64,000 bases of DNA from Bacillus_AB infantis_B (GCF_008180445.1 NZ_VTER01000002.1:426838-490837); one strand, 5' to 3'; shown: positions 8,983 through 18,122, counted from the first letter of the stretch. Numbers and translations are program-made. The notes: generated by a model from the letters alone, not told the origin.

Positions 8983-9621
8983 ATGCTTGTCGATATTAAC
9001 CTGCTCCCGAAAAAAGAAAAGCGAAGCCGGTCGGTCTACATCTATTCTGGAGCCATGCTGCTATTGCTGGCAGCCGCAGCTGCTTTACTTTTTCTCTATA
9101 CAGGAAGCAAAAAGGAAGAAATCAGTAAAGTAGAAAAGCAGATTGCCCAGACAAATGCTATCCTCGAAATTCAAAATGCCAAACTGACAGAATTTGAATC
9201 ATCAAATGCTGCCGAAAAGCTAAAAGAAGCGATTGCATGGGCGGAAAAACAGCCTTTCAGCATGGTCTATGTTCTTCAGGAAATTACAAAAATACTTCCT
9301 GACAGAGGCTATATCGCTGAATTTGAAATGGATGAGGACAACTTAATCAAATTAGGTGTGCAGTTTGATACAAAAAGCGAGGCTGCCTATTATCTTAACT
9401 CTCTGCTGACATTAGGCTGGCTTGATGAAGCGGTCCTTAAGGAAGCCAAGACCGCTGAAGCCATTAATGAAGCAGTGGAGGGAGATTCCGAGGTATCAGC
9501 CTTAGATCTTGGCTACCTTCCCAGGTATTATGCGCTTTACGAATTTAAAATCAATCCGGAACAGCTTAAGGCCGAATGGAAGGCTAATGAAAAAGATAAT
9601 GAGGGGGGGACAGCACCTTGA
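8983..9621 (+). CDS. pilN: Type IV pilus assembly protein PilN
   Basis: 212-residue bitopic membrane protein. The N-terminus carries the diagnostic PilM-binding motif VDINLLPKKEK, followed by one membrane helix (about residues 20-42), a coiled coil (about 48-80) and an extracytoplasmic alpha/beta domain. It pairs with PilO to form the alignment complex. It overlaps pilO by 4 bp (TTGA: the pilO TTG start shares bases with the pilN TGA stop), a sign of translational coupling. Length is normal. Confidence 0.9.
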   Translation: MLVDINLLPKKEKRSRSVYIYSGAMLLLLAAAAALLFLYTGSKKEEISKVEKQIAQTNAILEIQNAKLTEFESSNAAEKLKEAIAWAEKQPFSMVYVLQEITKILPDRGYIAEFEMDEDNLIKLGVQFDTKSEAAYYLNSLLTLGWLDEAVLKEAKTAEAINEAVEGDSEVSALDLGYLPRYYALYEFKINPEQLKAEWKANEKDNEGGTAP

Positions 9622-10397
9622 ACCTTCAATTATCTAAAAAACACCTAATTATTATGATAACCGGACTATTTTTAGCTTTAGGACTTGCTGCTGGTGGTTA
9701 TTATATATTTGCCTTGCCGCTTCATGACCAGCTTTCGAGGAAGCAGAATGAGCTTCAGATGGCAAATCAGCAATTAGCGATTGTGGAAAGTAATCTAACA
9801 CAAACGAATGAAAAAACAATTTTAACTACGATGGAACTGCAAAAGCAAGTCCCTGTAAAAAGGCTGCTCGATCAGCTGCTGCTGGACATTGAAAAAGCGG
9901 AGGTTATTTCAGCTTCCAATATACTGGAATTGAGGCTGGACGGTACTGAAGCAGACGAAGAGGTTGACCTGCTGGAGACAGCATCTGCAGAAGAACCTGT
10001 GGGAGAAGGAGAAGAGACAGATTCTACAGAAGCTGCTGCTGTAGTTGGCGAAGAACAGCTCCCTAATGGCATCCGGCAAATCACACTCTCGCTCGGCGGG
10101 GAAGCAGAAACCTATTTTGAACTGGAGCGCTTTATTGAAAGCCTGGAATCCCTTAAAAGGATAGTCAAAGTAGAGGCGTTAAATTTCACAGGCCTTGATG
10201 AAATCTACTCGGTAGAGCAGGAAACTGAAAAAGTCGAATTTGAGTTATCTCTTGCAGCCTATTATTATCCCTCCCTTGAAGAACTGCAAAAAGAGCTGCC
10301 GCCGCTGGATGTCCCGGCTGTATCAAATAAGCAAAATCCACTGAGCGGATTTTCGAGTCAGGAGAGTATTGAAGCGGAAGAAGATACTCAGCCTTAA
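9618..10397 (+). CDS. pilO: Type IV pilus assembly protein PilO
   Basis: 259-residue bitopic membrane protein with a TTG start (GAGGGGGG ribosome site). It has one N-terminal membrane helix (about residues 9-31), a coiled coil (about 38-75) and a C-terminal ferredoxin-like region (LSLGGEAETYFELERFIESL) of the PilO family. An acidic insert of about 40 residues (about 110-150, E/A/T-rich) and an acidic tail are specific to this lineage. It works with PilN in the periplasm-equivalent space between membrane and wall. PilP and secretin homologues are absent from the operon, as expected in a Gram-positive. Confidence 0.87.
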   Translation: MNLQLSKKHLIIMITGLFLALGLAAGGYYIFALPLHDQLSRKQNELQMANQQLAIVESNLTQTNEKTILTTMELQKQVPVKRLLDQLLLDIEKAEVISASNILELRLDGTEADEEVDLLETASAEEPVGEGEETDSTEAAAVVGEEQLPNGIRQITLSLGGEAETYFELERFIESLESLKRIVKVEALNFTGLDEIYSVEQETEKVEFELSLAAYYYPSLEELQKELPPLDVPAVSNKQNPLSGFSSQESIEAEEDTQP

Positions 10398-10423
10398 TCT
10401 AGTCTACAGAAACGGGGTCTAGT

Positions 10424-10882
10424 ATGAAGAAGAGCTTTGCTAGACTAAATGAAAAAGGATTGACATTAATAGAATTGCTGGCTGTCATTGTGATATTGGG
10501 CATTGTTGCCGCAATCGCAACTGTCTCCATATTGAATGTAATCCAGAAATCAAGAGATAAAGCCTTTGTCGGCAATGCCTATGCCTTAAATGAGGCAGCG
10601 GGCTATTTTGTGAAGCATGAAGTGACCAGCGGCAATACACTCGCTCAGCGGATCACTTTCAGTATGGTTTCAGAAGCCGGCTTCATGGAAGCTTTTAAAG
10701 ACCCCTATACGGGCAATTATGTTGAACCCTCAGACGCCAGCTTTGTAGAAATAGAGGGGGAGCATATCAGGGCGGTATGCCTGTACGGCGAAAATCGCAA
10801 TCTTTGCTCTTATAATGGCGCTTCGGGCAAGCCGATTCCGGTGCATGAGCTGTCAGTGGATTTGATTGTGAAAGACAACTAA
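10424..10882 (+). CDS. Second type IV prepilin (minor pilin)
   Basis: 152-residue prepilin whose leader and first ~25 residues nearly repeat those of the pilin at 6803 (NEKGLTLIELLAVIVILGI). Cleavage after Gly12 puts the conserved glutamate at mature position 5. The globular head differs. It holds two cysteines spaced like a pilin D-loop disulfide (AVCLYGENRNLC), which the first pilin lacks. It is the last gene before the operon terminator. A priming or tip minor-pilin role is likely but inferred. Confidence 0.9.
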   Translation: MKKSFARLNEKGLTLIELLAVIVILGIVAAIATVSILNVIQKSRDKAFVGNAYALNEAAGYFVKHEVTSGNTLAQRITFSMVSEAGFMEAFKDPYTGNYVEPSDASFVEIEGEHIRAVCLYGENRNLCSYNGASGKPIPVHELSVDLIVKDN

Positions 10883-10903
10883 AAAATTTGACGAAAGCAT
10901 CCT

Positions 10904-10938
10904 ATAACAAGACGACAAAAGTCTTGTTATTTTTTTTT
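10904..10938 (+). terminator. Rho-independent terminator of the pilus operon
   Basis: Perfect 10-bp stem (ATAACAAGAC / GTCTTGTTAT) with a 7-nt loop, followed by eight T residues. It lies 22 bp after the second pilin stop and separates the pilus genes from spoIIB. Confidence 0.9.
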
Positions 10939-10992
10939 GCCCCTGTGTTAGGATGAAGGCAAATCCAGCAATCGACACGGGGAGGACAAGCT

Positions 10993-12108
10993 GTGGAAAA
11001 CCGAGGGAACGGACGGACCATTACGATCAAGCTGAATGGCAAGGATCGGGAAGCTGTGCATATGAAAGACAAAACGGCTCAAAAGGAAAGAAATCCTGCA
11101 GAAGAAGTGCAGCACTTAGAGAATGCGGAAGAAGAGTCTGCAGAGGGGAACCTTCTATCAGCAAACGAGGACCTGGCTGAATTGGAGGCAGCTCCTGCCA
11201 GGGAAGCGGCAGATGACGAGTTTGACTGGATCCTCCCTGAAATAATGGAGGAAGATCGAGAACCGAAGGAATACAAGGTTGCCGCGAAGACGGAAAAAGG
11301 AAGCGGAAAGAAAGGCAGTATTTTAAACTCACCGGGGAAGCCTTCCAATCAGAAGGCACTGGTCCGTTCAGTTGTCATTTCTGTATTCTTTGCTGTCCTG
11401 TTCGGGACAAGCCTTGGTTTTTTAATGCTGAAGATGGTGATCCATGACGGAAGTGCTGAAGAGCCTGAAGGAGCTGCGCAGGCAACAGCAGGCACTGTCA
11501 GCGGCACCGATCAGGGAAGCACAGCCGGAAACGATACTTTGGCCCTTGAGCCTCTTACGGTTTTTGTTGTTCAGGGCGGTGTTTTTTCAACGAAGGATGC
11601 GGCTGAAAAGATCCAAAGTGCGATTTTTGAGAAAGGTGCTCCTGCACAGCTGATGGAGATGGAAGGAAAATCATATCTCTTCCTTGGAGCTGCAGGGTCA
11701 CTGGAAGACGCGAAACAGCTTGGAACTGATTATAAGAGCAAGGGCATGGATGCATTCGCAAAGGAATTGGCTGCAGGCGGAAAAACACTTGATAAGCTGC
11801 AGGAGGAAGATAAAAAATTCCTGCAAGCGGCTCCAGGAATATATTCGTCCATGGCTGCAGGAATGGGTGCTGTTACACCCGGAGCTGCGATTCCGGAAGA
11901 AGCATTAAAGCAGGCGGCCGATGTATCAGCACAGCTTGCAGGATTTGATGAAGCTAAGCTTTCTGCGGATCGTGTGGGGGTCATGCAGAAGGAGCTTTCA
12001 GAAGCGGCAGAGCTGATTGCCAGCTATCAGAAAAACCCGGATGAAAAAGGCTATTACGCGATTCAGCAGCATCTGCTGTCATTCATTGCAGCATACACTG
12101 CCCTTTAA
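10993..12108 (+). CDS. spoIIB: Stage II sporulation protein B (SpoIIB)
   Basis: 371-residue bitopic protein that helps septal peptidoglycan remodelling and targets SpoIIDMP during engulfment. It has an acidic cytoplasmic N-terminus (about 1-115), one membrane helix near 120-140, then a SPOR-type peptidoglycan-binding domain (about 185-255, containing FVVQGGVFSTKDAAE). The start GTG 10993 has a GGGGAGGA ribosome site 6 bp upstream. The gene position, just before maf-radC-mreB, matches B. subtilis. It is somewhat longer than the B. subtilis protein because of the N-terminal region. Confidence 0.88.
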   Translation: MENRGNGRTITIKLNGKDREAVHMKDKTAQKERNPAEEVQHLENAEEESAEGNLLSANEDLAELEAAPAREAADDEFDWILPEIMEEDREPKEYKVAAKTEKGSGKKGSILNSPGKPSNQKALVRSVVISVFFAVLFGTSLGFLMLKMVIHDGSAEEPEGAAQATAGTVSGTDQGSTAGNDTLALEPLTVFVVQGGVFSTKDAAEKIQSAIFEKGAPAQLMEMEGKSYLFLGAAGSLEDAKQLGTDYKSKGMDAFAKELAAGGKTLDKLQEEDKKFLQAAPGIYSSMAAGMGAVTPGAAIPEEALKQAADVSAQLAGFDEAKLSADRVGVMQKELSEAAELIASYQKNPDEKGYYAIQQHLLSFIAAYTAL

Positions 12109-12148
12109 TAAAAGGGTGAATATTTTCCAGGAAATATCGCACATTATA

Positions 12149-12190
12149 GGGGGCTGTCGGACTTCATTCGACAAGCTCCCATTTTTTTTG
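12149..12190 (+). terminator. Terminator after spoIIB
   Basis: A hairpin of GGGGCTGTCG and CGACAAGCTCCC around an 11-nt loop is followed by ATTTTTTTT. It stands between spoIIB and maf. Confidence 0.8.
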
Positions 12191-12285
12191 ACAAAACTCT
12201 TTTAAAAATTGTTAGAACCTATAAATTTTGGTACGATTAGTTTGTATCTCCCAAAATGATACAAGTAAAGGATAGGGTGATTTTT

Positions 12286-12861
12286 TTGCAGAACCTCATA
12301 TTAGCCTCTTCTTCTCCACGGCGAAAAGAACTTCTTGAAAATCTTCAGCTGAAATTTGAAGTCTCCAGCAGTGATGTGGACGAAACATTCGAACCGGGAA
12401 TGCTTCCCGAAAATGTTGTCATGGAGCTCTCTTCCAGGAAAGCGGAGTCTGTCGCCCGGAAAAATCCAGCTGCATTTGTCATTGGTTCGGACACGATTGT
12501 CTTTGCAGACGGTCTTATTCTAGGTAAGCCGGAAGGGCGCAGCGAGGCATTTGAAATGCTGACGCGTTTGTCCGGCAGAGTCCATTCGGTTTATACCGGA
12601 GTATCAATTATTACTCCACAAAAAAGCAAGGTTGAATATTACGAAAAAACGGATGTGGAATTTTGGGAGCTGACAGATGACGAAAAGTCGGCATATATCG
12701 AAAGCGGCGAGCCCTTCGACAAGGCCGGGTCTTATGGAATCCAGGGGCTGGGTGCAACGCTGGTGAAGCGGATCAGCGGTGATTATTTCGCGGTCGTCGG
12801 GCTTCCGCTTTCAAGAACAGCAAGAGAATTGAAAAAGGCCGGATTCACTCTGCCTTTTTAA
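12286..12861 (+). CDS. maf: Maf-family nucleotide pyrophosphatase
   Basis: 191-residue Maf/YhdE protein, a nucleoside-triphosphate pyrophosphatase (dTTP/UTP or modified nucleotides) linked to septum arrest. It has the N-terminal ILASSSPRRKELL signature, SDTIV around the catalytic Asp, and the GKPEGRSEA and DKAGSYGIQG motifs. TTG 12286 is preferred over the upstream ATG 12256: AGGATAGGGTG lies 6 bp before it and the protein then begins at the family's usual position. The location between spoIIB and radC is as in B. subtilis. Confidence 0.9.
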   Translation: MQNLILASSSPRRKELLENLQLKFEVSSSDVDETFEPGMLPENVVMELSSRKAESVARKNPAAFVIGSDTIVFADGLILGKPEGRSEAFEMLTRLSGRVHSVYTGVSIITPQKSKVEYYEKTDVEFWELTDDEKSAYIESGEPFDKAGSYGIQGLGATLVKRISGDYFAVVGLPLSRTARELKKAGFTLPF

Positions 12862-12912
12862 ATACTGAACGATCATCTGCCTCCCTTTCCCGCCGGCAAG
12901 GGAGGAACCATA

Positions 12913-13602
12913 TTGAAAACTGAATCATTGATGATCCGTGATTTTCCGCAGGATGAGAGGCCGCGCGAGCGCTTTATCCAGAATGGCCCGGAAAGCCTGT
13001 CCAATCATGAGCTTCTTGCTCTTATGCTCAGGACCGGGACTAAAGAGGAGTCTGTGCTCCAGCTGTCAAACAGGCTTCTTACCCATTTTGAAGGCCTCCG
13101 CCTCCTGAAGGATGCAACGCTTGATGAGATGACCAGCATCAAAGGGATCGGCATGGCAAAGGCCATTCAGGTGCTGGCCGCGGTCGAGATAGGGAGGCGA
13201 ATTTCCAGCCTTTCTTATGATGACCGCTTTGTGATCCGTTCACCTGAGGACGGCGCCAAATATGTCATGAATGACATGCGCTTCCTTTCACAGGAGCATT
13301 TTGTCTGCCTTTATCTGAACACAAAGAATCAGGTGCTCCATAAGCAGACGATTTTCATCGGCAGCCTGAATGCTTCGATCGTTCATCCCAGGGAGGTTTT
13401 CAAGGAGGCCTTCAGGAGGTCGGCTGCGTCTATCATCTGCATCCATAACCATCCTTCTGGCGACCCTGCTCCCAGCAGGGAGGATATAGAAGTCACGAAG
13501 AGGCTGGCGGAGTGCGGGAAAATCATCGGCATTGATGTGCTCGATCATTTGATCATCGGGGAAAACAAATATGTCAGCTTAAAGGAAAAAGGTTATTTAT
13601 AA
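12913..13602 (+). CDS. radC: RadC/JAB-domain DNA repair-associated protein
   Basis: 229-residue RadC family protein. The N-terminal UPF0758 part has a helix-hairpin-helix-like segment (IKGIGMAKAIQVLAA, about residues 77-92). The C-terminal MPN/JAB fold has the metal motif HNHPSGDPAPSREDI, with histidines at 178 and 180. The enzymatic role is unsettled in the family. TTG 12913 has a strong AGGGAGGA ribosome site. Length is normal. Confidence 0.93.
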   Translation: MKTESLMIRDFPQDERPRERFIQNGPESLSNHELLALMLRTGTKEESVLQLSNRLLTHFEGLRLLKDATLDEMTSIKGIGMAKAIQVLAAVEIGRRISSLSYDDRFVIRSPEDGAKYVMNDMRFLSQEHFVCLYLNTKNQVLHKQTIFIGSLNASIVHPREVFKEAFRRSAASIICIHNHPSGDPAPSREDIEVTKRLAECGKIIGIDVLDHLIIGENKYVSLKEKGYL

Positions 13603-13610
13603 CACTATGA

Positions 13611-13639
13611 TTTTACCGATTGTTAGGATATAATATAAT
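13611..13639 (+). promoter_or_regulatory. Possible sigma-A promoter before mreB
   Basis: TATAAT at 13634-13639 stands 17 bp after a weak TTTTAC (13611-13616) in the 160-bp A/T-rich gap between radC and mreB. An overlapping second TATAAT at 13629-13634 makes the exact -10 ambiguous. Confidence 0.45.
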
Positions 13640-13762
13640 TTATGATTTTTTAGACTAGAATAAGTCTGCCAACTGCTAAATAGGCTGCATTTTCAGCCTT
13701 CTTCGAATATAAAAATCACCTTAAAAAAAATTGCATTTCGTATCAGAAAGGGAGATACAGCT

Positions 13763-14782
13763 ATGTTTGGAATCGGAACACGGGATCTTGGAATCGACTT
13801 GGGGACTGCCAATACACTCGTTTATGTAAAAGGAAAAGGAATCGCTGTAAGGGAGCCTTCTGTGGTTGCCATGCAGACAGATACTAAAAGCATTGTAGCT
13901 GTCGGCAATGATGCGAAAAATATGATCGGCCGTACGCCGGGCAATGTAGTGGCGATGCGTCCTATGAAGGACGGCGTTATCGCTGATTATGAAACAACTG
14001 CTACTATGATGAAATATTATATCAGACAGGCTGTCAAGAAGGGCTTCTTTGCAGGCAAGCCTTATGTGATGGTTTGTGTGCCTTCAGGCATTACTGCTGT
14101 AGAACAGCGCGCCGTCATTGATGCTACACGCCAGGCTGGTGCCCGCGACGCTTACCCGATTGAAGAGCCGTTTGCTGCTGCAATAGGTGCAAATCTCCCT
14201 GTTTGGGAGCCGACAGGCAGCATGGTTGTCGACATCGGCGGCGGGACGACTGAAGTGGCCATCATTTCACTTGGCGGCATCGTTACGAGCCAGTCCATCC
14301 GTATTGCGGGGGACGAAATGGATGATGCGATTATCAATTATATCCGCAAAACTTATAACCTGATGATCGGCGACCGGACCGCTGAAAGCATTAAAATGGA
14401 GATCGGCTCCGCCGGTGAGCCTGAAGGCATTGAGAACATGGAAATCCGCGGCCGTGACCTTTTGACAGGACTGCCGAAAACGATTGAAATTACAGCTGAG
14501 GAGATTGCCGCTGCCCTTCGTGATACTGTTTATAGCATTGTGGATGCCGTAAAGGTCACCCTGGAAAAGACGCCGCCTGAACTGGCTGCTGATATCATGG
14601 ACCGGGGGATTGTGCTGACTGGCGGAGGAGCACTTCTCCGTAACTTGGACAAGGTGATTGCAGAGGAAACAAAAATGCCGGTCCTTATCGCTGAAAATCC
14701 GCTTGACTGTGTGGCAATCGGCACTGGGAAGGCACTTGACCATATTCACTTATTTAAAAACAAATCCAAAGATTCTTATTAA
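13763..14782 (+). CDS. mreB: Rod-shape-determining actin homologue MreB
   Basis: 339-residue bacterial actin that forms membrane-bound filaments guiding the elongasome. It shows the phosphate-1 loop (GIDLGTANTLVYV), phosphate-2 loop (VVDIGGGTTEVAII) and adenosine motif (GIVLTGGGALLRNL). The short N-terminal MFGIGTRDLG is the usual membrane-contact start. A GAAAGGGAGA ribosome site precedes ATG 13763. It heads the mreBCD-minCD cluster. Confidence 0.97.
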   Translation: MFGIGTRDLGIDLGTANTLVYVKGKGIAVREPSVVAMQTDTKSIVAVGNDAKNMIGRTPGNVVAMRPMKDGVIADYETTATMMKYYIRQAVKKGFFAGKPYVMVCVPSGITAVEQRAVIDATRQAGARDAYPIEEPFAAAIGANLPVWEPTGSMVVDIGGGTTEVAIISLGGIVTSQSIRIAGDEMDDAIINYIRKTYNLMIGDRTAESIKMEIGSAGEPEGIENMEIRGRDLLTGLPKTIEITAEEIAAALRDTVYSIVDAVKVTLEKTPPELAADIMDRGIVLTGGGALLRNLDKVIAEETKMPVLIAENPLDCVAIGTGKALDHIHLFKNKSKDSY

Positions 14783-14869
14783 TAACAAAAAAGGGCGGCT
14801 CCGGGCATGAAGCAGTCATTCGCTTTTATCCTGGAGTCTCTTCTTTTTAAAGAAATAGAGGTGTGAACC

Positions 14870-15736
14870 ATGCCACAGTTTTTCCTGAATAAACGCCTGA
14901 TCATCCTGCTTGTCAGTATCATTATTCTGGTGGCATTAATCGGATTTTCCCTGAAAGAAAGGGAAAAGCTTTCATGGGCAGAGCAATTTGTGAAAGATAC
15001 AGCGAGCTGGGCGCAGACCATCGTTTCCAGGCCGGCAAGCTATGTTGCCGGATTCTTCGAAAATGTGAAAGACTTGCAGAATACATATGAAGAAAACAAG
15101 GAATTGAAGGGCAGGCTTGATCAGCTTGCCATGCTTGAGGCCGATGTCCAGCGCTTGAAGGATGAGAATGAAAAACTGCAGACGATACTCGATAAAAAAG
15201 GTGATTTAAGCAAATATAAGCCCATCCAGGCAACTGTAATAGCAAGGAATCCTGACCGCTGGGAAGAGACGCTGATTATCAATAAAGGTGAAAAAGACGG
15301 CTTGAAGAAAGATATGGCTGTTATAACAGCCGGCGGCTTAATCGGGAAAGTGAAAAATACGAGCAATCTTTCTGCCAGTGTTCAGCTCCTTAGCAGCACC
15401 GATCCAGCCAACCGGATTTCAGCCGTTATCAATGAAAAGATTTATGGGACCATTGAAGGCTATGATACAAAGAAAAAGCTTCTTTTGCTAAAGCGGATTC
15501 CGTATGATGCAAAAATTAAAAAAGGGGAAATCGTCACAACCTCAGGACTTGGCGGCGTGTTTCCATCCGGATTGCCTGTTGGGGTCGTGGAAGAGGTCGT
15601 TCCCGATGAGTTTGGCTTGAACCAGACTGCATATGTAAAGCCTGGAGCGGACTTTTATGATATAGAGCATGTAATGGTCGCAAAGCTATCAATGGAGAAG
15701 CCCGACCTGGACAAGTTGGAAGAAGAGGAGGAATAG
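14870..15736 (+). CDS. mreC: Rod-shape-determining protein MreC
   Basis: 288-residue bitopic protein of the elongasome that activates PBP2-type enzymes. It has a cytoplasmic basic start, a membrane helix at about 8-27, a coiled coil at about 65-105 (KELKGRLDQLAMLEADVQRL) and the beta-barrel MreC core (about 115-275, with TTSGLGGVFPSGLPVG near the end). The gene is 87 bp after mreB and 3 bp before mreD. Confidence 0.95.
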   Translation: MPQFFLNKRLIILLVSIIILVALIGFSLKEREKLSWAEQFVKDTASWAQTIVSRPASYVAGFFENVKDLQNTYEENKELKGRLDQLAMLEADVQRLKDENEKLQTILDKKGDLSKYKPIQATVIARNPDRWEETLIINKGEKDGLKKDMAVITAGGLIGKVKNTSNLSASVQLLSSTDPANRISAVINEKIYGTIEGYDTKKKLLLLKRIPYDAKIKKGEIVTTSGLGGVFPSGLPVGVVEEVVPDEFGLNQTAYVKPGADFYDIEHVMVAKLSMEKPDLDKLEEEEE

Positions 15737-15739
15737 AGA

Positions 15740-16264
15740 ATGAAACGGTTTCTTCTTCCTCTTCTCGTTTTATTTTTTTTCGTCCTGGACAGCGTTTTTG
15801 TCCAGCTGCTGTCTGCAGAATTGTATAACAGCAAACGGATCATGGTCCCGCATTTTCTGGCGGTCATCATCATTTTCCTGACCATCTACGGCAGTAAAAA
15901 ACATGGGATTATCTATGGGCTGATTTTCGGCCTGCTGTTTGATATTGTGTATACAGATATCATCGGCATCTATTTATTCATGCTGCCGCTGCTGGCCTAT
16001 ATTGCGTCCAAAATCATCCGGATCCTGCATACCAATCTGGCTGTGGTTGCCCTTATCACTCTGTTTGAACTGGCGCTTCTGGAACTGGGTGTGTACGAAA
16101 TGAATTTCCTGATTCACCGCACAAACATGGAGTTTTCAGTGTTCCTGCAGCAGAGGCTGCTGCCGACGCTTGTGCTGAATCTCGCTTTCATCGTTGTGGT
16201 ATCCTTTCCTTTTAAGAAGTTTTTCGAAAAGTTTGCACGCGAGCTTGATGAATACGGCCAGTGA
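15740..16264 (+). CDS. mreD: Rod-shape-determining membrane protein MreD
   Basis: 174-residue integral membrane protein with five or six hydrophobic helices and the conserved GLIFGLLFDIVYTDIIGIY segment. It is the third component of MreBCD. It starts 3 bp after mreC, with AGAAGAGGAGG overlapping the mreC 3' end. Length and hydropathy are typical of the family, which is otherwise weakly conserved. Confidence 0.93.
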   Translation: MKRFLLPLLVLFFFVLDSVFVQLLSAELYNSKRIMVPHFLAVIIIFLTIYGSKKHGIIYGLIFGLLFDIVYTDIIGIYLFMLPLLAYIASKIIRILHTNLAVVALITLFELALLELGVYEMNFLIHRTNMEFSVFLQQRLLPTLVLNLAFIVVVSFPFKKFFEKFARELDEYGQ

Positions 16265-16523
16265 TATTGAAAAAGCTTGTGGCCAGCCGATAAAAATAAT
16301 ATGGCAGCATGTAAAACTGCACAGGCGAAAAAAGGATTTTGTGAGCTTATGTCGAATTGTATTATGTGGAGCCGCAGAAAAGGCATACATCTTTTGTATG
16401 GCGCATGGCTCAAATCTTCTTAAGGAGCAGCATGGCTGTTCCGGATGGGGATGTAAAGCCGGCCAGCCGGCTGAAATGACTTGGCACATGCCAGGTTTTT
16501 CTAATTGAGGTGAACATCTTGCA

Positions 16524-17204
16524 ATGAAGAAAACTCAGAATGTGACAATAAAAGGGACAAAGGACGGCCTGACTCTTCATCTGGACGACTCCTGTTCCTA
16601 TGAGGAACTGAAAAAGGAGCTTGATAGAAAGCTCTCCGAAAGCGCGAGAACCAATGTAGACCGTCCACTTATGTCTGTAAGGGTGCAGGCAGGAAACCGC
16701 TATCTTACCGCTGATCAGGAGGAAGAGCTGAAGGACTTGATCAGGTCAAAGAAGAACTTTGTAGTGGATTCAGTCAGCTCAAATGTTCTGACTAAGGAAG
16801 AAGCCGACAGGGAAAAGAAAGAAAATGAGATTATATCGGTGGCAAAAATCATCCGCTCGGGGCAGGTCCTTGAAGTTCCTGGCGACCTGCTCCTGATCGG
16901 GGATGTGAATCCCGGCGGCACTGTCATGGCGGGAGGAAGCATTTTCATCATGGGCAGCTTAAAAGGAATCGCCCATGCCGGCTGCTACGGAAACAGGCAG
17001 GCAGTCATAGCGGCAAGCATGATGAGGCCTTCCCAGCTAAGGATCAGCGACTGCATCAACCGGGCGCCTGATCACAGCAAGGATGAGGACATGAGAGAAA
17101 TGGAATGTGCCTACATAGACGAAAATGAACAAATGATAGTTGATAGATTGCAGGTTTTAATGCATCTCAGACCAAACTTAACGAGATTGGAAGGGGGACA
17201 CTAG
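16524..17204 (+). CDS. minC: Septum-site inhibitor MinC
   Basis: 226-residue inhibitor of FtsZ assembly at the poles. The N-terminal FtsZ-binding domain (about 1-105) is followed by the C-terminal right-handed beta-helix domain that binds MinD (VPGDLLLIGDVNPGGTVMAG and GSIFIMGSLKGIAHAG). It is co-directional with minD, whose GTG start follows one base after the minC stop. The 259-bp gap from mreD has no gene I can support, so minCD may be transcribed with mreBCD or from a weak local promoter. Confidence 0.95.
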   Translation: MKKTQNVTIKGTKDGLTLHLDDSCSYEELKKELDRKLSESARTNVDRPLMSVRVQAGNRYLTADQEEELKDLIRSKKNFVVDSVSSNVLTKEEADREKKENEIISVAKIIRSGQVLEVPGDLLLIGDVNPGGTVMAGGSIFIMGSLKGIAHAGCYGNRQAVIAASMMRPSQLRISDCINRAPDHSKDEDMREMECAYIDENEQMIVDRLQVLMHLRPNLTRLEGGH

Positions 17205-17205
17205 T

Positions 17206-18009
17206 GTGGGAGAAGCTATTGTAATTACCTCAGGCAAAGGCGGTGTCGGCAAAACGACTACATCCGCCAACATCGGAACAGCTTTGGCTTTGCAGGGGAA
17301 GCGGGTCTGCCTGATTGATACAGATATCGGCCTGCGCAACCTGGACGTGGTGATGGGGCTTGAAAACCGCATCATCTATGATCTGGTGGATGTCATCGAA
17401 GGCCGCTGCAAGGTCCATCAGGCTCTTGTGAAGGACAAGCGCTTTGAAGACCTTCTTTATTTGCTGCCTGCTGCCCAGACAAGTGATAAAACCGCTGTAA
17501 ATCCTGAACAGATGAAAAAGCTGGTAGAAGAGCTGAAGCAGGACTATGATTATATCATTATCGATTGTCCGGCAGGGATCGAACAAGGCTACAAGAATGC
17601 TGTTGCCGGGGCAGACAAGGCGATTGTCGTCACGACTCCCGAGGTTTCAGCTGTACGTGATGCCGACAGGATCATCGGCCTGCTCGAAAAGGAAGAGAAT
17701 GTCGAAGCGCCCAAACTTGTCATCAACAGGATCCGCAGCCATATGATGAAAAATGGCGATATGCTGGATGTCGATGAAATCACGGCCCATCTATCCATCG
17801 ACCTGATCGGGATCGTGGCAGATGACGACGAAGTCATCAAAGCATCAAACCACGGCGAACCGATCGCACTCAACCCGAACAGCAAAGCATCCGTCGCCTA
17901 CCGCAACATCGCCCGCCGCATCCTCGGCGAAGCCGTTCCGCTCCAGCAGCTCGAACAAGAAAACACAGGCATGCTCACCAAACTGAAAAGATTCTTTGGT
18001 GTGAAATAG
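17206..18009 (+). CDS. minD: Septum-site ATPase MinD
   Basis: 267-residue membrane-associated P-loop ATPase that recruits MinC to the membrane. It has the deviant Walker A (KGGVGKTT, residues 11-18), switch motifs (DTDIGLRNLD and DCPAGIEQG) and a C-terminal amphipathic membrane-targeting helix (MLTKLKRFFGVK). The start is GTG with an AAGGGGG ribosome site inside the end of minC. The order minC-minD without minE is the Gram-positive arrangement. Confidence 0.97.
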   Translation: MGEAIVITSGKGGVGKTTTSANIGTALALQGKRVCLIDTDIGLRNLDVVMGLENRIIYDLVDVIEGRCKVHQALVKDKRFEDLLYLLPAAQTSDKTAVNPEQMKKLVEELKQDYDYIIIDCPAGIEQGYKNAVAGADKAIVVTTPEVSAVRDADRIIGLLEKEENVEAPKLVINRIRSHMMKNGDMLDVDEITAHLSIDLIGIVADDDEVIKASNHGEPIALNPNSKASVAYRNIARRILGEAVPLQQLEQENTGMLTKLKRFFGVK

Positions 18010-18122
18010 GAGCGAGAAAGCTAGCTTTGAATATAAAAATTATTAAGAATTTTAATTTCAAATAGTCTATTTGCATGAAATCTTTTAACTTTGCAATTTG
18101 GTGCCAAAAAAGTTTAAAAACC

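Noticed and set aside
16194..16508. 104-codon ORF across the mreD-minC gap
   Set aside because: It overlaps mreD, has no ribosome site and has an unnatural amino-acid mix. The gap is better seen as non-coding.
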